Shown in pieces: positions 1 to 7,106 of a stretch of 16,246 nt of DNA. This stretch comes from an uncultured Eubacterium sp. GTDB taxonomy: Bacteria > Bacillota > Clostridia > Lachnospirales > Lachnospiraceae. Each line of letters begins with the position of its first letter. Position 1 is the stretch's first letter. The stretch is from contig NZ_CALGRE010000050.1 in the NCBI RefSeq assembly GCF_937958975.1, positions 1 through 16,246 on the forward strand, written 5' to 3'. The position numbers and the translations under genes were made by a program. The notes beneath the pieces are model-generated. The model saw only the letters and a program-made list of their open reading frames with translations, made no database searches and was not told the origin of the DNA.

Positions 1-95
1 TAAACGCAGGACGCCTTATGAAAGAAGGACATGCAAATATGGTTAAATTAGAAGGTGGTGTGGAAGTCGCACCGCATAAAATATTCATCCCATGA
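1..95 (+). pseudogene. panB: Truncated 3' end of a panB-like gene (ketopantoate hydroxymethyltransferase remnant)
   Basis: The frame starting at base 3 is open from the window edge and ends at TGA 93-95. Its 30 residues contain NAGRLMKEG and VKLEGGVEVAP, which resemble the middle of PanB, where an ANMVKIEGG-type segment precedes the GHLGLTPQ motif. PanB makes ketopantoate in the pantothenate pathway. In the intact enzyme this segment lies less than halfway along a protein of about 270 residues, yet here a stop follows within ten codons and no PanB sequence continues in any frame before the terminator at 169. I infer a gene cut off by deletion or recombination. The 5' part lies outside the window, so its state is unknown. 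The family call rests on a short segment. Confidence 0.55.
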
Positions 96-168
96 TATGT
101 AATCCTGTCTCTTGTTTCCCATTCTTTATACCAATCCTTTATATACAAATTGTGATTTACCTGAAAGA

Positions 169-213
169 AAAACCCATCGGGTTTTGTGTTAAAACAAAGC
201 CGCTGGGTTTTCT
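169..213. terminator. Bidirectional hairpin terminator between upp and the panB remnant
   Basis: The arms AAAACCCATCGG (169-180) and CCGCTGGGTTTT (200-211) pair with one mismatch, and GTTTT/AAAAC inside the loop can extend the stem. A/T runs flank both sides, so it can serve upp (minus strand, stop at 227) and the convergent panB remnant. Confidence 0.8.
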
Positions 214-226
214 TAATTTATATTTA

Positions 227-856
227 TTATTTTGTACCAAAGATACGGTCTCCCGCATCTCCTAAGCCCGGTACAATATATTTATGCTCATTTAATTTCT
301 CATCTAATGCGCCAATATACATATCCACATCCGGGTGTGCTTCCTGCATTGCCTGAACACCTTCCGGAGCTGCAATAATACACATTAAAGTTATATTTTT
401 TACGCCCTTATCCTTGAGCATCTGTATCGCCGCCACTGATGAACCACCTGTCGCCAGCATCGGGTCTACTACAAACACATCTCTCTTATCACAATCTTCC
501 GGCAATTTACAATAATATTCATGAGGTAATGCTGTTTCAGGGTCTCTATACAGACCAATATGTCCTACCTTCGCCGATGGAATCATCGCCAGCATTCCAT
601 CTACCATGCCAAGCCCTGCTCTGAGAATAGGTACGATGGCTAACTTTTTCCCACCTAATTTTTTTACTGTTGTCTTACAGATTGGTGTGTCAATTACGTC
701 ATCAACCAACTCCAAATCTCTTGTTGCTTCATAGGTAATCAGCATTGCAATTTCACTAATTAACTGCCTAAAATCTTTTGTACCCGTCTCAGTCTTTCTG
801 ATAATACCTATTTTGTGCTGAATCAGTGGATGATTCATTATCACTGTCTTTGCCAT
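227..856 (-). CDS. upp: Uracil phosphoribosyltransferase
   Basis: This enzyme converts uracil and PRPP to UMP in the cytoplasmic pyrimidine salvage pathway. The 209-residue length is exactly that of the bacterial family. Visible signatures are the PRPP-binding segment FVVDPMLATGGSS and the C-terminal uracil-binding GLGDAGDRIFGT; the start region MAKTVIMNHPLIQHK is also typical. The ATG at 856 is preceded by a clear GGAGG about six bases upstream. It is the last gene of the sua5 / LMW-PTP-like / upp run, 28 bases after the preceding gene, and is followed by the terminator at 169-213. In Bacillus subtilis the same neighbourhood (ywlC, ywlE, rpiB, glyA, upp) is known; rpiB and glyA are absent here. 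Confidence 0.97.
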   Translation of the reverse strand: MAKTVIMNHPLIQHKIGIIRKTETGTKDFRQLISEIAMLITYEATRDLELVDDVIDTPICKTTVKKLGGKKLAIVPILRAGLGMVDGMLAMIPSAKVGHIGLYRDPETALPHEYYCKLPEDCDKRDVFVVDPMLATGGSSVAAIQMLKDKGVKNITLMCIIAAPEGVQAMQEAHPDVDMYIGALDEKLNEHKYIVPGLGDAGDRIFGTK

Positions 857-884
857 AACTTTTCCTCCGTACTTTTATTATTAT

Positions 885-1337
885 TTATGCCTTTATTCCC
901 TTTAATTTATTCGCCAATTTTATAATAACATCATCTAATATATCGTATAATTTAGCATAATCTGAAAGTTCTCCGCCGTCCGGATTATTGATACTTCCCT
1001 CTTCATTGATAAACTCTTTTAGTGTATAAACATTAACTGCTTCTGTATAATCATCATATACCGTCTGTTTTTTTGCCGCATCCAAAACTAATACGAGTAC
1101 ATCTTTACCAAAATCCTCTGCCTCCAGCTGCTTTGAGCTTCGGTTTATATCCAATCCCTTAGATGCTGCAATTGCCACTGTCTTTGGATTCATTGGCTCC
1201 GGAAAAAGAACCGCCAATCCTCTTGAGTCAATTTCTGCATTCTCTAACGGAAGATAATGCTTAAGCAATGCCGCCGCCAATGGCCCGGGCGATGTATCCA
1301 TGTCCGTTACAAACAAAATTTTCGAATATTCTAGCAT
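885..1337 (-). CDS. Low-molecular-weight protein tyrosine phosphatase-like protein, catalytic residues lost
   Basis: The 150-residue length, the start KILFV, the AAALLKHYL helix after the P-loop position, the central VLVLD strand and the late NPDGG..DY segment match the LMW-PTP fold (YwlE/Wzb type). The catalytic loop is not intact. Where the family has VCxxNxCRSP, this protein has VTDMDTSPGP (residues 10-19), so the nucleophilic Cys is Thr11 and the phosphate-binding Arg is Pro17. The general-acid Asp of the DP loop appears as Asn118. The reading frame is otherwise clean, with a strong GGAGG before the ATG at 1337, so it looks expressed rather than decayed. Gene order after sua5 is that of ywlC-ywlE in Bacillus, where YwlE is a protein-arginine phosphatase. 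I infer a pseudophosphatase with a binding or scaffold role; its partner is unknown. Confidence 0.75.
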   Translation of the reverse strand: MLEYSKILFVTDMDTSPGPLAAALLKHYLPLENAEIDSRGLAVLFPEPMNPKTVAIAASKGLDINRSSKQLEAEDFGKDVLVLVLDAAKKQTVYDDYTEAVNVYTLKEFINEEGSINNPDGGELSDYAKLYDILDDVIIKLANKLKGIKA

Positions 1338-1368
1338 TTTACCTCCGAACTGTTACATTATTAATTCT

Positions 1369-2448
1369 TTATACATCAATAATATTGTAACCTGCTGCTT
1401 TTGTAAGCCTATTCATAATCGCCCACCCTACATTATTTTCCGAAAACGCCTCTCCAAAAATAAATTTTGTATTTGCTTTATCAAAATCCCTAAGAACTTT
1501 AAAAAGCATATTAGCAATTGTCTCAGGCCTGTTTATATCTCCCAATGATACTACTATGATATCTTTATTAAGTCTTTCATGATATAAGCTCAAATGCTGG
1601 TCAACTGTTATAATTCCTGTTTTATCTCCATTATTTGATTTTTCATTTGCGGACATAATGATTCTTTCTGCTACCCTATCGGCATTTCCCCGGTATATTT
1701 TATAGTCTGCCTCAGGAGCATAATGTCTATACTTCATACCCGGTGCCTTAGGTTTCAATCCATCTACCGGTTTCGAAAAAATAGCCTTGTCCACATTTAC
1801 TTTACCTATTACATCTTTTATCATCTCATATGTAATAAATCCCGGCCGCAAAATCATCGGTGGCGTCACAGTGACATCTATAATCGTAGATTCTAATCCC
1901 ATGCCAACCATTCCACCATCTATAATCATATCAATCAAGCCATCCATATCATCTATCACATGTTCCCCAAGCGTAGGGCTGGGTTTTCCTGACAAATTCG
2001 CACTTGGTGCTGCTATACTCACCCCTGCCGCCTCAATCACTGCGCATGCAACAGGATGATTCGGATATCTCACAGCCACCGTATCGAGACCTCCGGTTGT
2101 CCCTTTTGGCACAATCCCGCTCTTTTGAAAAATAAGTGTCATAGGTCCCGGCCAGAATGCTTCCATTAGTTTCTTTGCAATATCCGGCACTTCACTCACA
2201 ATATCTTCTAACATCCCCGTGTCACAGATATGTGCAATCAATGGATTATCTGACGGACGTCCTTTCGCCATATAAACCTTAGCTGCTGCCCTCTCATCCA
2301 GTGCATTCGCCCCCAATCCGTAAACTGTCTCTGTGGGAAACGCCACAAGCCCGCCATTACGAATAATTTCACCTGCCTGTTTTATAATAAACTTACTCTT
2401 TTCTTCACACAGGTTTTTTTCGTTTACTTTTGCAACTATGGTTTTCAT
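1369..2448 (-). CDS. sua5: L-threonylcarbamoyladenylate synthase, Sua5 type
   Basis: This enzyme makes threonylcarbamoyl-AMP from threonine, bicarbonate and ATP, the first step toward the t6A37 modification of ANN-decoding tRNAs. The N-terminal YrdC domain carries GGLVAFPTETVYGLGANA (residues 32-49) and KGRPSDNPL (62-70), with a later SANLSGKPSPT segment. A linker containing APGMKYRHYAPEA leads to the C-terminal Sua5 domain (about residues 225-359), which distinguishes the long Sua5 form from short TsaC. The length of 359 residues fits. The ATG at 2448 has a modest GAGG upstream. A good promoter lies at 2479-2507, and the LMW-PTP-like gene follows after 31 bases, so this is the first gene of a three-gene operon ending at upp. 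Confidence 0.95.
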   Translation of the reverse strand: MKTIVAKVNEKNLCEEKSKFIIKQAGEIIRNGGLVAFPTETVYGLGANALDERAAAKVYMAKGRPSDNPLIAHICDTGMLEDIVSEVPDIAKKLMEAFWPGPMTLIFQKSGIVPKGTTGGLDTVAVRYPNHPVACAVIEAAGVSIAAPSANLSGKPSPTLGEHVIDDMDGLIDMIIDGGMVGMGLESTIIDVTVTPPMILRPGFITYEMIKDVIGKVNVDKAIFSKPVDGLKPKAPGMKYRHYAPEADYKIYRGNADRVAERIIMSANEKSNNGDKTGIITVDQHLSLYHERLNKDIIVVSLGDINRPETIANMLFKVLRDFDKANTKFIFGEAFSENNVGWAIMNRLTKAAGYNIIDV

Positions 2449-2478
2449 CTTTCGCCTCGCTTAATATATATCCGTTAT

Positions 2479-2507
2479 ATTTTAACATATGTAGTTATAA
2501 AATACAA
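2479..2507 (-). promoter_or_regulatory. SigmaA-type promoter for the sua5-upp operon
   Basis: Read on the minus strand, TTGTAT (2502-2507) is separated by 17 bases from TAAAAT (2479-2484), which is preceded by an extended-10 TG. The start site would fall near 2472, about 25 bases before the sua5 ATG. Confidence 0.6.
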
Positions 2508-2512
2508 TGTTG

Positions 2513-2543
2513 GCGCATATGAACCTCTCGCCTTTTCATGCGC
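2513..2543. repeat. Inverted repeat upstream of the sua5 promoter
   Basis: GCGCATATGAA (2513-2523) faces TTCATGCGC (2535-2543), a stem with a two-base bulge. It sits between the amidase stop and the -35 box of the sua5 promoter. It may be an amidase terminator, but the T-run expected after it on the minus strand is poor. An operator next to the promoter is an alternative. Confidence 0.35.
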
Positions 2544-2617
2544 TAATTCGACATAAATAGACTATTTTTTCTTTTTTTCACAACGTCTCCAATACTAATT
2601 ATTATCTTTCCTAAACC

Positions 2618-3349
2618 TTACGTTTGAAAATATTCCTTTAAACAGTCACGAATAAATTCAGAAAGCTGCCTCTGATACTCTCTTGTAATTAATTTATTTG
2701 CTTCTTCATAATTACTTAAAAATCCGCATTCAATAATTACTCCCGGGCATTTAGAATTAATCAACATATAATAACTGTCATTCGGTTTTGCTTTTTTAGG
2801 TTTTTCCGTATTAACTTTTTCATTTAACTTATTTTGTAAAATTTCTGCAAGTTTTAAACTATTTTCTGAACGCTGATAATAAAAAGCCTGCGCTCCATGA
2901 ACGGATTCAGAAGAAAAACTATTTTGATGTATACTAATCAACACACATTGATTATTTTTATCATACGCCTCATTGATTATTTTACACCTCGTATTTAAAT
3001 CCCCTACTTTTGAGAATTTTCCATTACCACTCAATACGATGTCCTCATCTCTCGTCATCACTACATCAAAACCCGCTGCTTCAAGTACAACCCGCAATTC
3101 CTTGGCAATCGCCAAGTTTACATCTTTCTCTTTTGCTTCATTGACACCTACTTTTCCCGGGTCTGCTCCTCCATGTCCCGCATCAATTACAACAACCTTT
3201 CCATTTTTTGTATTTTCCGTCTCAGTTTCGTTTACACTCTCACTCTCTACGACTTTATTCATATTACATGCTATTAATGTTACTGACATAAGTAATACCA
3301 ATGACATAAATAACTCTAGCTTTTTACTACTTTTTAGAAATGTGAACAC
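2618..3349 (-). CDS. Lipoprotein N-acetylmuramoyl-L-alanine amidase (Amidase_3, CwlD-like)
   Basis: This is a zinc amidase that cleaves the bond between MurNAc and the L-Ala of the stem peptide in peptidoglycan. The N-terminus has a basic start, a hydrophobic segment and a lipobox LIAC with Cys28, so the mature protein should be lipid-anchored outside the membrane. A short acidic, Thr-rich linker (about 31-49) precedes the Amidase_3 domain. Zinc ligands are visible as His59 in DAGHGG, Glu74 before KDVNL and His141 in SIHQNS; Glu207 in IIECGFLSN is the catalytic acid. The start is GTG at 3349, because the next in-frame ATG would remove the basic n-region. Its ribosome site is weak. The sequence most resembles CwlD of the spore cortex, but a role in vegetative wall turnover is equally possible. 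It stands alone between two transcription units, and I see no convincing promoter. Confidence 0.88.
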   Translation of the reverse strand: MFTFLKSSKKLELFMSLVLLMSVTLIACNMNKVVESESVNETETENTKNGKVVVIDAGHGGADPGKVGVNEAKEKDVNLAIAKELRVVLEAAGFDVVMTRDEDIVLSGNGKFSKVGDLNTRCKIINEAYDKNNQCVLISIHQNSFSSESVHGAQAFYYQRSENSLKLAEILQNKLNEKVNTEKPKKAKPNDSYYMLINSKCPGVIIECGFLSNYEEANKLITREYQRQLSEFIRDCLKEYFQT

Positions 3350-3395
3350 TCTTTTACAACCTTATTTTCCCTTTGATACAATATATGTTTTATAT

Positions 3396-3441
3396 AAAAA
3401 AATAATGAAAACGCCGTACTGATAATTATTACCAATACGAC
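3396..3441 (-). terminator. Terminator of the 1134-residue GH87 gene
   Basis: On the minus strand, GTCGTATTG pairs with CAGTACGGC (arms 3433-3441 and 3413-3421, two G-U pairs, 11-base loop). A T-rich run down to about 3396 follows. It lies about 40 bases after the stop at 3484 and separates that gene from the amidase. Confidence 0.7.
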
Positions 3442-3483
3442 GCTCCCATTATAAGAAGAGAATGATTCTATTTCAGATATAAA

Positions 3484-6400
3484 CTAATCCTCAAATCCCA
3501 CAACAATATCTGACCAGTTATAGTCAACCTGTTTATATGACGGATTTACTGCTTTTAGAATGCTTTCATACAAATATGTATGACCGGCATTTGTAGGCAT
3601 TTTTCTGCCATCATACAATGCTGATGCCACATCATATACAGAATATGAGAAAATATTACTATATACATATGAGCCATCACTTAATAACGCATATGCTCTT
3701 ACTTTATATTTTGCTGAAAATTCAGTTGCCGTATTATGTTCAAACAATGTTGTCATTACATAATATTTTGCTGTTTTCGACGCTCCCATAACAGTATTAA
3801 GTGTTCCTTTATCTGTCGACTCAAAAGATGCCACATAATTGTTTTCGCTTCCAACGTACATATCATCGTCTTTAACATTTGTATCTGTGTTTCCTACCTT
3901 TGACAATGCGTATACCAGACCGCTCTTTACTACATTTTTTCCATTGATGACCGGCTCTACAGATGCAACAACTCTGCTTCCTCCCAATGTAGAACTAATC
4001 TGATAGCCTGTAACATGAACATCTTTACTTATAGAAACATTTGATTCAGATTCTGTTGGTTTCTCTGTCTCCTGCGGTTTTGTCGGCTGTTCCTCTCCGC
4101 CTCCTGTTCCGCTAAAGTCATCCGGACTGTCCGGATTATCAAAATACTGTACTCCACCGTAAGGAATTGTCAATGTGATAGTATTCCTGTTATTGCTCTT
4201 ATCTACTTCACTGATTAAGCTCTGGTCATCTACCCAGGCTGTTACTGTATGGCTTCCCGACTCTGCTGCCCAGAATGCTCCATTTGTTCCATTTCCTCCA
4301 TTTGCCGTCAGCTCCACGCTCTCTCCCGGCTCTAAACCGTCAAAATAGGTATCACACCATGTGATATCTGCCGGATATGCCTTTCCATCAAACTGGAACT
4401 GAACACCAATTTTTACCCCTGACGGAACTGCTGTATCTCCTGCATTTACTACAATCGCTGTAAACTTCAATCTATCTCCCGTGGCAATCGTTTCCTGACC
4501 ATATGTAATATCTGTTACTACTAAATCAGCGCCTCCTGTCACTCTCGTAACATTTGTATTTACACCTGTATCTGCAACATTTATTTTCTTTACTCTTGTA
4601 TTGTTATTTTCATCTTTTTCATCCGGAAGTTTATTTGTATCATCTACCGTTGCTGTTACTGTATGACCTCCCTTTACTGCCGTCCAGGTGGACGTCATTG
4701 TCAGTGTTGCCGTTTCTCCTGCCTTAAGCCCATCCTTAAATTTAGAATTTCTCAAACTTGTCTTATCATCAATTGTCACCTTTGTTGGGATTTTTACTTC
4801 TGCCGGAATGTCGACATTACTGTCATTTTTTATCTGTATTGTAAATGTTACCTTATCACCATTTTTAAGCACAGTAGAGCCTTCTGCATTTGCCCATGAA
4901 AGACCTGTCACAACTAAGTCATATCCTGTAATTCCCTCAAGAGGATTGACAATTCCACCTCCCTGACCATTTACAGGGTCCGGATATCCCGGAACTTCAT
5001 ATGTTGTATCGTCATCATAAACTGTTACATTTGTTGCCTTTGACATCTTTCCATTAGAAAAGAAATATGGTGTATTCTCCCCTTTCCATGCAACATTTGC
5101 AATTTCTAATCCATCAAATGTTGCCTTGTCATTGCTGACTCTGACTGCTGCACCAAGATGTGGATTACATGACCATGTGATATCCTGTCCATCATAACCT
5201 GAACCAAATATCTTTGTGTCAATAAATTTAACACCTTCTCCACAGCCGTTAATAAAAATGCCATCACCTTGAGCATCGTATATCTGATTATTTTTAAATG
5301 TAAGATTTTGGACTTCACCTTCTAACATGATTGCACCATACGACCTGCCCCAGCTGTCAGCATTGCTTCCACATCTTACCATAATATTATTTTCAAACAA
5401 AATTTCTTTGGTATTACCAAACTTGTAACCTGCAAACTCTGTATTCAAATGGATGCCTGATGCCATAAAAGTATCACATATATAATTGTTATATACTTTG
5501 TGTCCCTCACCGCCATAGATAGCAATACCACCGGCTCTCCAAATGAAATCTATCGTATTATAAGCAAATATATTATTCGTCTCATCATGTGCTGTTCCGG
5601 CCTCACTGGAACTATTATTCCACATTGCCAGTCCATCATCACCATTATTTCTAATAGAGCAGTTATAAACTACCGCATTGCTTGTTCCCATACAGAAATT
5701 TACACCGTCTGCAAAATTGTTTCTGATTCTACAATCGATAATTTTCAATCCATCCGAATAATCCATACTTCCGTTATAATCTCCAAGCCAGAAACCACAC
5801 TCAAAATGCTCTTCCCAGACATCATGAATTACGGACCCCTCACCAAAAATATCCATAAAACATTTATAAACTGCCATCTGGTCATATCTTGAGCAAAGAT
5901 TGGAATTAATATACATATTACAAAATTCAATATTCTTACAATATCCGTCCGGCGTTGAACCGTCTCCTGCCTTAGGATTTCCTCCGGCAATACCGCCTCC
6001 AAACTTCTGGTCGCTGGTGAACTGCAGGTTTGTGTACCACATACCCGCACCGGTAATCTTCATATTGGAGCCACCGAGATTCCACATTCCGCTCAGATGA
6101 AATGTTCCTTCCGGAAAATAAACATCCATTCCTCTCTTATCTGCATCTGCTACTGCCCGTCTGATAGCGTCTAAATCATCTACACCATCATCAGGATATG
6201 CACCGTAATCTTCTACACTGACCGCATTATCCGGCTGGTCAATTGGCGCCGGAACTTCCTCTATTTCGAGGAAATCCACACCATACTCCAGTCCATTTGC
6301 ACCGGAACTCTGAATACGGATTCTATCTCCAACCTGAAGGGATTTATCTAAAAGGAAATGCACTTCATCAAATGCAAAAGCTGAAGCGCCACCATCATCT

Positions 6401-6888
6401 GTATCTGATGGGTGTCCCCCCGAAAAATACTGCCACATATAATATGATGTCAAATCTATCGTCTTAAATTTACTTCCATTTACATATACATCTACGGAAC
6501 CCTTAAGACCTTTACTTCCGGAATCCGGCATAGTAAATCTCATCGTAACACCGGCTCCTGTCGTCTTCATTGTCCATTCCGCATACGCTCCATTCGATGG
6601 TAGTCTGACATACGACTGTTCCGACGCCTGGGTTGCTATATTTCTTTGTTTAAAGTTTGGAGATGTAGCAATCACTGCACTGCCCCCAAGCTTTGCATCC
6701 ATCGAATCATATCTTGTATAAGGTACCTCCGCACCGACTCTGCCATTTGCATCCGCCGCCGGTATTTTAAACGTATCCGCAATACCCACTGCATTTACCT
6801 GTTTATCTCCAAAATTGCCCATTATAGGCTGCACTGTCATTGCGCAGACCAATGCCAAAGCACAGATTTTTTTGAAAATCTTTCTCAT
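3484..6888 (-). CDS. Secreted GH87-type alpha-1,3-glucanase (mycodextranase family) with two CARDB modules and a shared C-terminal domain
   Basis: This predicted endo-acting glucanase hydrolyses alpha-1,3-glucan outside the cell. The 1134 residues are laid out as a signal peptide (1-~33), a beta-sandwich carbohydrate-binding-like domain (~52-212, with FDEVHFLLD and YGVDFLEIEEV), a right-handed beta-helix catalytic domain (~223-645), CARDB modules (~655-772 and ~786-909), a Pro/Thr/Glu linker (~919-953) and the tail shared with its two neighbours (~955-1134). The family call rests on NNFADGVNF followed by RNNGDDGLAMW. Asp394, Asp417 and Asp418 have the same spacing (23 and 24 residues) as the catalytic Asp triad I recall for GH87 Agl-KA (D1067, D1090, D1091). 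The ATG at 6888 has AAAGGAGAG eight bases upstream. The gene has its own promoter, operator and terminator. No LPXTG, SLH or transmembrane anchor is visible. Pectate-lyase-like helices are the main alternative, but they lack this motif pair. Confidence 0.85.
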   Translation of the reverse strand: MRKIFKKICALALVCAMTVQPIMGNFGDKQVNAVGIADTFKIPAADANGRVGAEVPYTRYDSMDAKLGGSAVIATSPNFKQRNIATQASEQSYVRLPSNGAYAEWTMKTTGAGVTMRFTMPDSGSKGLKGSVDVYVNGSKFKTIDLTSYYMWQYFSGGHPSDTDDGGASAFAFDEVHFLLDKSLQVGDRIRIQSSGANGLEYGVDFLEIEEVPAPIDQPDNAVSVEDYGAYPDDGVDDLDAIRRAVADADKRGMDVYFPEGTFHLSGMWNLGGSNMKITGAGMWYTNLQFTSDQKFGGGIAGGNPKAGDGSTPDGYCKNIEFCNMYINSNLCSRYDQMAVYKCFMDIFGEGSVIHDVWEEHFECGFWLGDYNGSMDYSDGLKIIDCRIRNNFADGVNFCMGTSNAVVYNCSIRNNGDDGLAMWNNSSSEAGTAHDETNNIFAYNTIDFIWRAGGIAIYGGEGHKVYNNYICDTFMASGIHLNTEFAGYKFGNTKEILFENNIMVRCGSNADSWGRSYGAIMLEGEVQNLTFKNNQIYDAQGDGIFINGCGEGVKFIDTKIFGSGYDGQDITWSCNPHLGAAVRVSNDKATFDGLEIANVAWKGENTPYFFSNGKMSKATNVTVYDDDTTYEVPGYPDPVNGQGGGIVNPLEGITGYDLVVTGLSWANAEGSTVLKNGDKVTFTIQIKNDSNVDIPAEVKIPTKVTIDDKTSLRNSKFKDGLKAGETATLTMTSTWTAVKGGHTVTATVDDTNKLPDEKDENNNTRVKKINVADTGVNTNVTRVTGGADLVVTDITYGQETIATGDRLKFTAIVVNAGDTAVPSGVKIGVQFQFDGKAYPADITWCDTYFDGLEPGESVELTANGGNGTNGAFWAAESGSHTVTAWVDDQSLISEVDKSNNRNTITLTIPYGGVQYFDNPDSPDDFSGTGGGEEQPTKPQETEKPTESESNVSISKDVHVTGYQISSTLGGSRVVASVEPVINGKNVVKSGLVYALSKVGNTDTNVKDDDMYVGSENNYVASFESTDKGTLNTVMGASKTAKYYVMTTLFEHNTATEFSAKYKVRAYALLSDGSYVYSNIFSYSVYDVASALYDGRKMPTNAGHTYLYESILKAVNPSYKQVDYNWSDIVVGFED

Positions 6889-6918
6889 ATCAAATTCTCT
6901 CCTTTCTAATTCTTATTC

Positions 6919-6936
6919 TCGTTTAACGTTAAACGA
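6919..6936. promoter_or_regulatory. Perfect 18-bp palindromic operator, LacI-family style
   Basis: TCGTTTAACGTTAAACGA is a perfect palindrome with the central CG typical of LacI-family operators. It begins three bases after the predicted -10 box of the 1134-residue gene, so a bound repressor would cover the start site. Its 14-base core GTTTAACGTTAAAC recurs at the same place before the sister gene (11405-11420). No regulator gene is in the window. Confidence 0.75.
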
Positions 6937-6939
6937 TAT

Positions 6940-6967
6940 ATTATCCTATATTTTCCATTTATTTTAA
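6940..6967 (-). promoter_or_regulatory. Probable promoter of the 1134-residue GH87 gene
   Basis: On the minus strand, TTAAAA (6962-6967) lies 16 bases before GATAAT (6940-6945). The -35 is weak and other alignments in this AT-rich stretch are possible. Its position next to the palindrome supports it. Confidence 0.45.
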
Positions 6968-6989
6968 TCTTAATTATGTACTATTTTAC

Positions 6990-7027
6990 AAAAGGAGAGA
7001 ACTCTCCCCCATAAGCTCTCTCCTTCT
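6990..7027 (-). terminator. Terminator of the 1391-residue GH87 gene
   Basis: On the minus strand, AGAAGGAGAGAGC (7015-7027) pairs with GTTCTCTCCTTTT (6990-7002): 13 pairs including two G-U, with a 12-base loop. TTTT followed by an AT-rich run comes next. It lies about 80 bases after the stop at 7107. Confidence 0.8.
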
Positions 7028-7106
7028 AATGTTAAAATGATTCTAATTGAAATCAATTTTGACCTGTCGTGTCTTTTTCATGAGTTTCATGTATACTATC
7101 ACTTTA

